Shown here: piece after piece, positions 34,501 through 45,343 of the stretch
Position numbering within the stretch: position 1 is the first letter of the stretch
Layout of the letters: the number at the start of each line of letters is the position of its first letter
Assembly: GCA_001465935.1 (NCBI GenBank)
Contig: LNKV01000039.1
Span: forward strand, 186,001 to 250,000
Length of the DNA stretch: 64,000 nucleotides
Reading direction: 5' to 3'
Origin: Clarireedia homoeocarpa
Lineage: Eukaryota > Ascomycota > Leotiomycetes > Helotiales > Rutstroemiaceae
The notes under the pieces: model-generated
Database searches by the model: none
Told to the model about the DNA's origin: nothing
The model's input: the letters and a program-made list of their open reading frames with translations, nothing else
Program-made: the position numbers and the translations under genes

Positions 34501-35519
34501 GACCTGGCGGATTTTGATTTGGGAGGATGATGAGCAATGTGGGGTGCCATGTGGTAACTGGCCAATTGAGATCTTGACGGAGCGTAGACAGGAACGATAT
34601 CAGCGTTGTGATTGGTGCTTTTTGGAAATACCAAGGTACATTAGATATGCATATGTCTCGACTAGAAACGGCACGCATTGATACTGAGTTAAGTAAGGTA
34701 TGGAAAAAGAAGAAGAAAACGAAACGGCAGAGGGAGAGAGGCAGGAGAGATTCGTGAACTTACGAGCGAGCGGAAAGGGAGAACGTCGGCCCCAGGCGCA
34801 GTTGACGACAATACTTCGTACACGATTCAAGAAGGATTCTCATGATGGCAAAATTTTTCACCTAGAGCACTAGAGCAAGAGCATGTCTGAAAATAGCAAT
34901 TAGTCGTTCATCGATTCCATCACATCGTGTATACTTTCACAACAATCTGGCCGTCATCCTCAAGGCAGCGCGTCTCGAGAGTTAGCAAAAAGCACTGACA
35001 TAAAGCAAGACGGCAATCAGGCTTCCTCCAGCTCTCCGTAGAGCTAATAATAATATGTCATTATGCTAACTCTTGCAACGCACATTCGAAAATGTGCGAT
35101 GGGATGCTCATCCCTTGCCCATGCCATGTCCCATCTAACCCTTGGAAGCAACTGTGGAGAAAAAGGGAACCATGTACATACTGTAATGTACGTACGTGCG
35201 TGCCTCCATGCCCGATAACCGACTATTAACTGGAAATTATCATTTGGAATCGTTTCGCCTTGGATGATCAGAGACACCAGACCAGTCCCGTAAGCTACTT
35301 CCTTGGATAGAAGTGTAGTGCGGCAAGGTAGCACCGATAGGATTTTGGGAATTATTCCGGCTCATACTCTGGATATACTTTAGCTTTGGACCCCTCTTTC
35401 CCCAACCTTTCAGATATCGAACATACTTATAGTAGTAGTGTCGAACTCAAACGTTGGTCGATTCGTCAAAGCTTGCTGCTCATCATCACCCACTTCAACA
35501 ACACCAACAAGACTTCACC
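31523..35519. other. 4-kb intergenic region upstream of the C2H2 regulator
   Basis: No gene is supported. It includes a TAGCTTY repeat tract around 34166-34210 and mixed-composition DNA. The last 150 bp before 35520 is rich in CAACA/CATC and looks like a fungal leader. Long non-coding upstream regions are common for fungal transcription factor genes. Confidence 0.45.
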
Positions 35520-36594
35520 ATGTCTGCTTGTCCAACCTCCTCTCGTACAGCTTCGATCTCATCGACAAGCTCGACGACCAAACTTTCGCCTATTGTGAAG
35601 AAGAAGTTCTGCTGTAGTTTCCCTGGTTGCGGGAAGTCGTTTTCGAGATCTGAACATTTGCATCGCCATGCTCTGAACCACAAAGATGGAAATCACACAT
35701 GCTTAAGATGCAGAGCGCACTTTCGTCGCCGCGATCTCCTTGGTGTGTTATGATTATGAAAACTGTTTGGTACTGCGACTAATAATATTTACAGATAGAC
35801 ATATGAACCGTCACAAGGAGAAGGATGATGAGGCTGGTGGCGAGGGTTTGGGTGTACTTGCAACGAGGAAGAGACTTTGGAGGGATGCCGATGGAAATAT
35901 TGTCAACACGCGTCGCCCATCTTTTGTTCAAGAGGGCACCAAGAGAAGACAAACCACACGCGGCGAGCGCAAGACCAAAGCAAACAACGAACTGACAGTA
36001 CAACTTGGTGTCAACCCATTACCATCTCCCGCCATGACCACACCCACCATCCGCTCCCGATCTCCATCTACCATAATCATCGACTCAGGCAATCGCTACG
36101 GCGAAAGCGATGACCATCATAGATTCGAAGCACATCAAACAGTCACCTGGAATGGAATGAACAACTCATCCATGCCATCCCCACCCATCTCAGAACCCAG
36201 CATCCAGTCCACAAGCCATTCACCCGCGCCTGAACTAAGCGATATAGACGGACTCTATGAGGACGCGTGGCCCCACCATCTACCTCACATTCCGGCCGTG
36301 GTGAACAGCCGACCGGCGGAATACGATATGGGGCATTCACATTGGGGTAGTCAGCCCTTCCAGACGTTTATGGGTGCGATGCCGGAAGTGCAGTATGAGG
36401 ATATCTTTAAACCGGAGACGGGCATGTACGATTGGCAGCATTGGAACAACCAGATGTTGATGTCGAGGTGTAGGGAGGAAAAGTACGAGGCGCAGCAGCA
36501 GCAGGAGGTGGAGATCAAGAGGGAATGGACTTACCAGTATCCGTCGCAGGCAGCAGGGAATTTTCATAGAACGTATGGTGTTGGTAGATGTTAG
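35520..36594 (+). CDS. C2H2 zinc-finger transcription factor
   Basis: Two exons, 35520-35742 and 35795-36594, with a 52-nt phase-1 intron that splits the second finger, give 340 residues. Finger 1 is Cys32-x4-Cys37-x12-His50-x3-His54, with the SFSRSEHLHRH helix. Finger 2 is Cys61-x2-Cys64-x12-His77-x3-His81, restored in frame across the intron (RRDLL then DRHMNRH). A basic stretch follows (KRRQTTRGERKTK). The rest is Ser/Pro/His-rich with acidic patches, a plausible activation region, and a Gln run near the end. No fungal_trans middle domain is visible. It is a DNA-binding nuclear regulator of unknown targets; the tandem-finger N terminus resembles many Pezizomycotina regulators. Confidence 0.88.
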
Positions 36595-38349
36595 ATGTTT
36601 AGGATAAATGTGAAATCAAAATAATTACAATACTATCTAATCTTTCACCACTACATCATGTGAAATTCTGTATGTATGTTCGATGACCTACAATATCAAT
36701 ATCTTGCGTGACTCCAGGAGGCTCTATTCGATCCTCAAATTAAGATCTGATATCAAATGCGGCTTCGAGGCACAAAATGAGATTCCGGTATATCATCGAA
36801 ACATTAACGGACGGTAATTGAATTTCCTCGCCCCCAATGGCCCCCAAATGTATTTTTGCATCATCTACATCATCGAATCTTACTCCCAAGCGATCCTTCC
36901 CTTTTGCCACGAGGGCAAGCGCACCAGAACCCAGACAGACCAACGTACCTAAGAACTAACACCCATCTCATCTCGTACCATGCCATGCTAGTTATCCCAT
37001 GCCATGAAGGAAAACATTCCGTGCAGATTCCGTAACATTCCACTCACCCACCCCCAAGATCCAATTGAGAGAGGGAGATCAAGTCAGCCTCGGCACGCAC
37101 TCCTCACCCGTCACTCAACCCAGCCCAGATCTCGTCAAAAAGCCTGCCTGGGTAAGCCCGTTAATTTTCCGTGCCGCATGTTAAAGAGACGATGCGGCTC
37201 CACATGCTGTTGGTAGCAATGGCGTGACAAAGTTATTTCCAACTCCCAAGATTCCGTTCGAGAAGATAGAAGGCCTTTCTCCACAGAGGAATATAGGGAT
37301 ATAGCCGCCAGGTTTTTGCGGCTCAGCACTTTGGCTGCTCCACTGCCTCTTCCACTGCCATGGATGCTTGGGCCCAGCCGTGTGGATCTACCTCCGATGC
37401 TACTGTGCTGTAGGTACTTGGTATCCTGGCAGAATAACTTACCGTAATGCACAGTAGTGCAAAACGTAGTACTTACCTCTCCTGGAGAGGGAAGGATTTT
37501 GGTTTGGTTAATTGTGCTTGGGTGCGTGGGTGCCCGTTGCTGGAACGAGACTAATATTTGGGGAACGCGTTGATGAACTGATAAGGATTCCGGCCAATAT
37601 CCCTGGTCCTAGTTTGATGCTTACGTTCAACCGTCGCTGTGTAATCTGCTATGTTGCTAAGATGATGCGATTGAAGCGCCTGGTAAATTGAAGATTCCAA
37701 ATAATATGTGCTTGTCGTTAAAGTCAAACTTTTGTGTGACGGTGATGCCCCTTACCTTAGGGGCTTTGACGGTCAAAAAAGTATTTTTGGAAGAACTCAA
37801 GCATGGGAAAGGGGATTCTCATCAAAAAACGTAGGTTTAGAAGACGTTATCGTTAAAATAATTGTCACATCGGCTCAAGGTGCCCATGCCCATGAACCTC
37901 AAATTAAGAAATATATCTCCATGGCTCCTAGCAATATCGTTCATTTGCCTGAGATATAGTTTCAACAAGGAAGATTGACGGAGAAAGTAGATCCTCTGCA
38001 AGATAACACAACGGAAACGGGTATTTTGCCCCCCAAACACCTAAAGCACCTTCCCTTTCCTTTCGCTCTCCCATATTAAAGTAAACAAACTCGATTTCGA
38101 TCAAAGCCACTACCAAGTTCGTGATAACAGACAGACTCGTGATCCGAGCTGCAAGCCAAACTCCACTCCGTAGTCACACGCCCCTTCCGGGGAATTGGTG
38201 GAGCCGCGATAAAATGATACAAATGCAAAGTAAAATAAAATCTTACACCGCCTAGTGCAAGAACCATGACTGACGGACTGACTGAATGGCTGGCTGGCTG
38301 TTCGTCGACGTTCCCGTGCTTTAATTTTGTCCTGGTGTGTTCTCCAGAC

Positions 38350-38453
38350 GCAACGCAACGCAACGCAACGCAACGCACGCAGGGTAGGGCAGGACAAGGG
38401 AAAGGGAAAGGGAAAGGGAAAGGGAAAGGGAAAGGGAAAGGGAAAGGGAAAGC
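38350..38453 (+). repeat. (GCAAC)n and (GGGAAA)n simple repeats, potential G-quadruplex
   Basis: Five GCAAC pentamers (from 38350) are followed at 38398-38453 by nine GGG tracts each separated by AAA. Four or more G3 tracts with 3-nt loops fit the canonical G-quadruplex pattern on the plus strand. No gene is nearby. Confidence 0.85.
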
Positions 38454-40112
38454 GCCGTAATTTACGATGGAATACGCACCGTTCGTTCCTTTCGGCCTAC
38501 GTTTGTCTAGCCATTGGTCAAGCAGCTTACTCTGCTCTGCTTATGCTTAATCTTAAAGCTAGCATTGGTGTTGATGTCAACATTACTGTCATCACGTACA
38601 AGATTCTGCACTGTACATTGTCTCACTGTGCACTGTAAAGTTAAAAGCATAGCCGTTGCAAGTGCCGGATTTAAGCGTTCATGGTCTGGTCTGGCTGCCC
38701 AAACGCGGACTTGCACTTCCATGTATTTTTGCACTGCGCAAAATGCGGCCATGCGCGAATATTCGCTTGCAGAATAGAACGAACTGCGGATGGCTGCGCT
38801 GTGCTGGGGTAGGTTAGGTTAGATGAATTGCGTTGCCTACTGTACTGTATGTTTTAGATATGCAGGGATGGCACGCAAGGTAGGATTAAATCGAAGAGGT
38901 TTGCGTTTTGCATTTTGATGAGTTCGGCTGCTTGCTTGCTTGCTTGCTTGCTTGCTGACTTGCTACTTTTTAGCTAGATCCTGCAAGATAATGGGTCAGT
39001 AGGGTCGGCAGAAAAACAAACAATGATTGGTAGCAATACGGTCAAATAGGGTTAACGTGTAGTTCATGACGTCGTATGGTTACACACGAGAGAGAGAATT
39101 TACGTACGGCCGTAATATGTTGTTGATTTCCACATGTTTCAGAAATTCACGTGATCTATACTCCTTTCCGGCTCCCCATCAAAGTCCGTACAAGTCCTCT
39201 CTCGTCTTCATAACTCTCCATAAAATTAGCCCACACTGTTCTCTATGACGCATTATTCTATTGCTTCAATTTAAATATCTCAGTGCTGATCGAAGAAAGG
39301 AGAAGAGACGCGTATGACGCGTCTGCCGGAGATACAGAATCCGAGAGGAAAACAATCCATCTGACATGAGGACATCTATTACTTCAATGCAGACCGGCTA
39401 CAGACTATTCCTAAAGACCAAAAGTTGTGGACGGGGATTGACCTCAGTATGCTCTTGTTGTCACCATTCTTTCATGTTCTGAATGTGCCGCCGAGGGCGT
39501 TGATGAAGACGGCTTCAAAGCCGCTGCCAATGTGTCGCGTTCCCGTTCGTAAATTGAGCAAAGGTTTCTTAATCAACACCAAGTGATTTCCGGCGGTGTT
39601 TCTAGCATCGCAAGAACTCCTAGGCAAAACAAGGGATTAATGCCTGAAGCACATCTCGATAGTAAACATTGAAAAATATGTTCCGTTCATGGCTTTGAGT
39701 GTGCACCATGTTGTTGTATGCAGAAACCCTCCCTCTTTCATTTTCATTTACGCTCAATTTGGGACGGTCAGTGTCATTCTAGGTAGTGGTACCACTATTT
39801 CAGGCATCAGATCAGTCGTTATAACAGTTAGTTGACGATGCAGATGTAAAGCTACTCGGCTATGCTATGTACCAATCGCAATCATGATTGCAGCAGGAAT
39901 TGAGACTTGCAAGGAAGCCGCTTCAGACGAAGATTGGTTCAGGCAATAAAGAGCATATCGTGGCATGCAATATTTGCTTCTGCGTCGAATGTTATAATTT
40001 TGCGGAAGATAGAGTGCTATCTAATGAACTATATCACACTTGACGTCTTGCTTAAGGCTAATCGAACTATACACTAATGAGATCGCAGGTGTGATATTGT
40101 ATGTATTCACAT

Positions 40113-40143
40113 AAGCGGAAGTTTGGAATCCAAACTTCCGCTT
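40113..40143. repeat. Perfect 15-bp inverted repeat with one-base centre
   Basis: AAGCGGAAGTTTGGA, a single A, then the exact complement TCCAAACTTCCGCTT. As RNA this would be a stem without a proper loop unless the innermost pairs open. As DNA it is a near-perfect palindrome. It is intergenic. Confidence 0.85.
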
Positions 40144-40249
40144 TGGATACAAGTTTGTGCCTCACTACAGCATGAGTACCTCCATCGGGATATCTACTGG
40201 CATCGTCATATGATGAAAATTGGAGGACTTGCGGTGAGAACAAAAGCGA

Positions 40250-40271
40250 AAAAGGCCTCATAAGGCCTTTT
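40250..40271. repeat. 9-bp hairpin-forming inverted repeat
   Basis: AAAAGGCCT, loop CATA, AGGCCTTTT. It would form a short stem-loop ending in a T-run, superficially terminator-like, but intrinsic terminators are not used by fungal Pol II. It lies 107 bp from the palindrome at 40113. Confidence 0.8.
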
Positions 40272-40800
40272 GAAGAGCCTAGCATATTCTTGATTGTCTT
40301 GATTTCTCCGCGATTTCGTGCAGTACGTCTATGTGCATGGCTCGAATTCCAAATCATGCAACTAGCCAATCTCTTGGTACTCATCTTAGGAAACAGCTGC
40401 AGCTACATGTTCATAGCCGTACAACCAATAGCACTGTTGTATAGAACCGATGGTCCAACGATAAGCTGTATGTGGAAGCAGATTCAATTGGCTCATACAC
40501 ACACCCAACAAAGACTCTGCGCCTGTCAGCATTAATGCGGCTGTTAAAAGACCTACTCGCATTACCTATGATATTCCTTCCGCTCTCAAGTGTGAAAAAA
40601 AGCATTGTACTAGCCCAAATTCTAGCCTCGTTCTTTATTCATCGAGTTAGGGCTACGATGCATACGTTGTTACTTCGGAATGCATGCATACATATATATT
40701 ATATAGTCAGTATGGAGGCAACCCACGTGAATGTAAGTGATACCTTTTCGTTACATTTTACTCACTGACATCCAAGTAGAACTCCACTTTAGCCTCACTT

Positions 40801-41170
40801 TTTGGAAGTCAAGCCTCATTCCCTGGTAGTATCGATTATGGAGCAGCGCAGAAACATTACTTTCGTACGCAAGAGCAGGAATTGACTCCAGAATGCATAC
40901 TCACACCTGCCTCAACCAACGATGTGGCCGAGATGTTGAAGACCATCGTTGAATACCAGGTTAAATTTGCAGTGCGTGGTGGTGGTTATACACTGAATAG
41001 CGCTACGGCAAACATCAACGGTGGCATCAAGATCAATCTTAGATCATTGAATCGGATAAGTGTTGACTAGACTAAGGGGACAGTTTTAATCGGTGGTGGA
41101 GCAAAATGGTCAGAGGTCTATCCGGTACTTGATGCGCTTAAGCTAGCCACCTCGGGGGGGTTGGGGGGGA
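40801..41170 (+). pseudogene. Fragment of a FAD-binding (BBE/VAO-type) oxidoreductase
   Basis: Translation in one frame gives FPGSIDYGAAQKHYF, then TPECILTPASTNDVAEML, KFAVRGGGYTLNSA, GIKINLRSLNRISVD and VLIGGGAKWSEVYPVL. These are the successive blocks of an FAD-binding PCMH domain. The frame is broken by TAG at 41068-41070, where the family has Glu or another residue, and the sequence ends abruptly at LATSGG, before the downstream part of the FAD fold and the whole substrate domain. No signal peptide or start exon is visible. The fragment abuts the GH95 fragment directly. Confidence 0.75.
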
Positions 41171-41183
41171 GTTCCTCGAAAGG

Positions 41184-42062
41184 ATGTTCTCGGTCATTAG
41201 AGGAAGCGTCCTTTTCCTGGTCGACTATCTCATTGAAGACTCTACTGGCCAAAAACTAGTCACCAGTCCTTCGGTCTCGCCAGAAAACACGTACATTGAC
41301 AAGAACGGGAATAAAGGAGTTCCATGCGAAAGATCTACAATCGATCTTCACATCACAAACGCTCTATTCTCTATTTTCCTAGACTGCGTTTCGGTCCTAC
41401 AAATCCAAGACAACCTCCACGATGCAGTACAATTAGCTCGCGAACGCCTCCCACCAATGCAGATTGGGTCCTTCGGACAACTTCTTGAATGGGGGAAAGA
41501 CTTCACCGAGTTCGAGCCAGGCCATCGTCACACATCGCATCTTTGGGGTCTCCATCCTGGAAACAGTATCACACCGTCAAAAACACCGGATCTCGCCGCA
41601 GCGGCCGTAGTGACTTTACGACGTCGAGCGGAAAATGGTGGTGGACATACAGGCTGGAGTCGTGCTTGGCTGATCAATATGCACGCGAGACTACGCGATG
41701 CAGCTGGCTGTGCTGAACATATTCGTAAGCTATTGAAGGACAGTACTATGCCAAATATGCTAGATTTGCATCCGCCGTTTCAGATTGATGGCAACTTTGG
41801 TGGCTGTGCGGGGATCGTAGAGATGCTGATTCAGTGCCATGATGGGTATATACAGATTCTGCCTGCGTGTCCGAAGGAGTGGAAGACGGGATCGCTGAGG
41901 GAGGTGAGGGCAAGAAATTGGGTTGAGTTTGATTTTGAGTGGGAAGATATGTTGCTTACGAATGTGGTTGCGCACTCGAAACTGGGGAAAACAGATAAGG
42001 TGTTACTTCCTGATGGTAAAGTTGTGGAAATTAATGGACCTGGAGATCATCGTATGGTTTGA
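41184..42062 (+). pseudogene. C-terminal fragment of a GH95 alpha-L-fucosidase
   Basis: An open frame of 292 codons carries the C-terminal half of the GH95 catalytic domain: LVTSPSVSPENTYID, HRHTSHLWGLHPG, GGGHTGWSRAWLINMHARL and DLHPPFQIDGNFGGCAGI, then the C-terminal beta domain. GH95 enzymes are normally about 750-850 residues with an N-terminal beta-sandwich, so at least half is missing. No signal peptide precedes it. The reading frame itself is clean, unlike its neighbours. It begins immediately after the FAD-oxidase fragment, so a deletion or rearrangement junction lies around 41160-41190. It is called a pseudogene because of the truncation, but expression of the fragment cannot be excluded. 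Confidence 0.75.
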
Positions 42063-42076
42063 TCTAATAATTCTAT

Positions 42077-43592
42077 CTATTGGACTGATGGTTGCTTTCC
42101 TTTGATCATGTATGTGAACAGATCCTTGATCACAGTAGCTGATCGTTTTGGATACCTCTTCTTTTCCTTGGAATCGAAATCCGCGAACGTAACACCAAAT
42201 CGATCGGTATATCCTGTCGCCCATTCTATATTTCAAGTTAGTAAGGTGGCACTAAATCAGAATATTGCTTGACTTACCCCAGTTATCCGTGAAAGTCCAT
42301 GCAAAGTATGTTCTGATATCAACGCCGTCTTCCTTCACAGCTCTGGCTAGTGCCTCGATATACCCCTCGAAGAACTCGACCCGAAACTTATCATTCAACA
42401 CCTCTTCACTTGGCTCATTCTCCCTTTAGCCGTCGTCCCATTTTCAGTACTACAAATAGGTATATTATATCTCGCCCAGATCCAATTCAACAGCTTTCTA
42501 AACCCTCAAGGACACGTCCTCAACCAATACGTATCACTAGCCGGCCCTCTCTCCATCCCCTGCTTATTCATATCCAATTTATCAATATTACCCGAATGAT
42601 CATTGATATCCGCCGGGCCATCTCGATGTCCCACAAAAAAAGCCGTATAACTATTCATCCCATAAAAATCCGAACTCACCGTCACCAACTTCTTCTCCTC
42701 CTCCCCGACTGTTTCCGCATATTCTTCGGATAATCCCCGGTCCGATAAATCGGATCGGCAAACCACGCAATCTCAAACTCCCGCGCCCGCTCCGCAGCCT
42801 CCACATCCAACGGGTCATCTTCGTCCCACAGCTCCGACCGAGTAATTCCCATGCAGTGTAATACCAATCGCGCCGCCTTGCTCCGCTTGAAACTCCTCGC
42901 GCTACATCTTCACTACGTGCCCGTGCGAGACGAGTTCCGTGTGTCCTACTATAAACGGCTTAGTGCTGGAATCCCCTTCTTCGTTCAATTCACGGTCTAA
43001 GACGAGCGTGCTGGCGCATGTACACCTGCTGCGTATCCTGCTAGCATTACACACCAGGCTCATTATACGTAATCCAATGCTTAACCTTATCACCCAAAGC
43101 CTCAAAGCACACGCGCGCATAGCGCACAAAATCCGGAATACACGCCTGCATATCCAAAATTCCCAAGTACCGATCCTCCAGCGCCTGCGGCATGTCCCAG
43201 TGAAAGAGTGTCACAAATGGTGTGATACCATTCTTCAACAACTCATCCACCAGGTCGGAATAATACTGCAATACCTTCTCGTTGACGGGATCGTCGGCTC
43301 CGCCTATTGGGATGATGCGCGACCCAGGAGAGCGAAAATCGGTATGCGGTTACGTCGTAAGATTTCATGAGCGCTACGTCGGTGGCAGTTTGGTAGTAGG
43401 AGAGCACGGCGTCATCCCCGCTGCTGGAGTCTTTTACTTTGCCGGGGTGTGCCCGAATGTGTCCCAGATAGAGGGGCCCTTGCCGTCGGCGTCCTAGCCG
43501 CCTTCTACCTGCGCAGCAGCGGTAGCGTAGCCGAAGTGGAAGGTAGAAGGGAGGATATCTTTGAGGTCTTTGAGGCGTTCTGGGATAGTCAT
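42077..43592 (-). pseudogene. GH1 beta-glucosidase pseudogene
   Basis: An ATG at 43592 begins MTIPERLKDLKDILPSTFHF, GYATAAAQVEGG, the expected GH1 N terminus. Then TAG (43494-43496) replaces the conserved Trp. Further on, the frame shifts repeatedly: after HTP, before the ITYNEPGV block (about 43050), after it, around 42840, near 42700 and near 42500. Both catalytic motifs survive as sequence, NEP (acid/base) near 43050 and TENG (nucleophile) near 42450, along with the C-terminal EWATGYTDRFGVTF and KRYPKRSA blocks. The stop is at 42077, only 14 bp from the GH95 stop on the other strand. A possible intron may explain one break near 42260 but not all. Confidence 0.85.
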
Positions 43593-44094
43593 CTTGGGGA
43601 ATTAATACCTGGAGTTGTGATTTGATATTTGTCCGTTGGTCTTTGGGTTTTTGACTTGTGAGATATTTGACTGTGGTGTCAGGTCATATCATGTTATAGT
43701 GGTCAAAAATAAATTGATGCCCAATCGGGAGTATCTTTCGCGAGCCTCGGCAGTAAATGCTTGGTCAAGTGAGATTCCCTCCGCATATGCATCGCCTAGT
43801 TCGGTTGTGCGATTCGGTGGTGGTACCCCACATGATGTGGCTGGTGGAAATAGATTCGCGAGGACGACGTAGGACGAGCTGATTCAGGCTAAAGTAAGCC
43901 TTGCATATCGTTAGTTAGTTTCTGATGTCGATTCAACTTAGTATTTAATGTCTCGTGTTGTTGAAGGATTCCGCGCTCTTTTGGAGAAGGCATCGACGTT
44001 AGGCCGCGCGCTGAGTACCGAAGGGCTCTAGGAAGTTGTGCACGCTTTGAAGGACCTACTAATTCCTTTTTTTATCTGGAAATTGGAATAAATT
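43593..44094. other. Intergenic spacer upstream of the esterase
   Basis: About 500 bp between the divergent starts of the GH1 pseudogene and the SGNH esterase. No feature is recognised. Confidence 0.4.
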
Positions 44095-45343
44095 ATGGTA
44101 AGAAGAGTTGATGACTTGAATTTTTGCAGAAGTTCGATGGAATATGCTGATTCTATATAGGCACCATTAGATCAATTCATCCTGTTTGGTGTGTCATTTC
44201 CAAACCTTTCATTCACGGATAAATATTCTGACCTTATAAAGGGGATAGTATTACTCAGAGCTCAAATAACCCAAACAGTTTCTCTTTTGCGTCGGCGCTT
44301 CAGGATGGTGAGTAATTGTGTCGTTTGATGAAATTGAATGGCTATCTTTCGACTCTGTGTCGTTTTTTCTGCGTCACATGTGCTGATGGACCATGTACAG
44401 CATATGTAAGAAAGCTTGATGTAATTAACAGAGGATTCAGGCATGTCTTCCAGCACTACTACCATAAATTTATATCAGCTAACAAAGAAAAGTGCCTACA
44501 ACACCAACCACGGCCTGGAAGTCCTTCCACAATGGTTTCCTACCCCAGAACAAGCATCCGTGCGAATTTTTGTGCGTCTATCTGCCCACTGTCAATGAAA
44601 TGAAAACACACTAACATTGTCCTACAGCTCATTTTCTTCGGCGCCAATGACTGTAACCGCGGACCTACCACCAAGCAGGACGTTGCGCTCGAACAGTTTC
44701 GAACCAATCTCGTGAAAATCATCACACATCCTATAGTAAAAGCTCATGATCCAAAGATCATCCTAGTCACCCCTGCCCCGGTAGATGAAGCGACTTGTAG
44801 AGAGACAAATGCGGAGTGGGGGAACTTGGATGAGCCGAGACGAGTGAAAGACACGTTGGCTTATAGGGATATGGTGCTGCAGGTAGGGAGGGAGTTGGAT
44901 CATCCTGTGGTAGATATTTGGAGTGCGATGATGAAAGTTTGTGGGTAAGTAGTGTGCTTTTCTGCTGACTTTAGCTTTTTTTTTTTTTTTTTTTTTTCTT
45001 GAAAACAATCAATGAAACATCGACGTGTACTCTAAATGGAGGTTGTCTGACGAGATTGGTTATAGTTGGAGTGAAGGAGATGTGAATAAAATGCCAGGCC
45101 AAGAAGCACTTGGGAAAGATGCGAGAATCTTGAGACTGTTATTTGATGGTACGTTATTCACGTCCTCCCTCTCTCGAAGCTTAGCTAAGTTGACCGTTTC
45201 CAGGCCTCCATTTCACCGGAGAAGGTTACAAGATACTATTTGAAGAAGTGAGAAACTGTATAAAGGGCCACTACCCCGATCAGATGCCGGAGAAGCTAGA
45301 CTATCAAATAAAGATGCAGTGGGAAAAAGATTTGGGATGGTAA
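44095..45343 (+). CDS. SGNH/GDSL esterase, isoamyl acetate-hydrolysing (IAH1)-like
   Basis: I reconstruct eight exons: 44095-44097, 44161-44188, 44242-44307, 44401-44440, 44493-44571, 44628-44944, 45042-45148 and 45204-45343, giving 259 residues (yeast Iah1 is about 240). The first coding exon is just the ATG. The fourth intron (44441-44492) uses a GC donor, GCATGT, with a GCTAAC branch. SGNH blocks: FGDSITQ with Ser13, the RGFSAYNT block with Gly44, FFGAND with Asn79, and FDGLHFTGEGY with Asp213 and His216. It probably hydrolyses acetate esters or other small esters in the cytosol. All frames join cleanly, so the gene appears intact beside the pseudogene island. The ATG-only first exon is the least certain part. 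Confidence 0.88.

Larger units (their letters stand above)
36595..40800. other. 4.2-kb intergenic region with simple repeats and hairpins
   Basis: No coding gene is supported. It holds a cluster of pentamer and hexamer repeats at 38350-38453, a GCTT tetramer run near 38929-38956 and two inverted repeats near 40.1-40.3 kb (separate entries). Short frames across it have no recognisable content. Confidence 0.45.

Noticed and set aside
40263..40275. Rho-independent-terminator-like hairpin with T-run
   Set aside because: The window is eukaryotic nuclear DNA, where this kind of terminator is not used; reported only as an inverted repeat.
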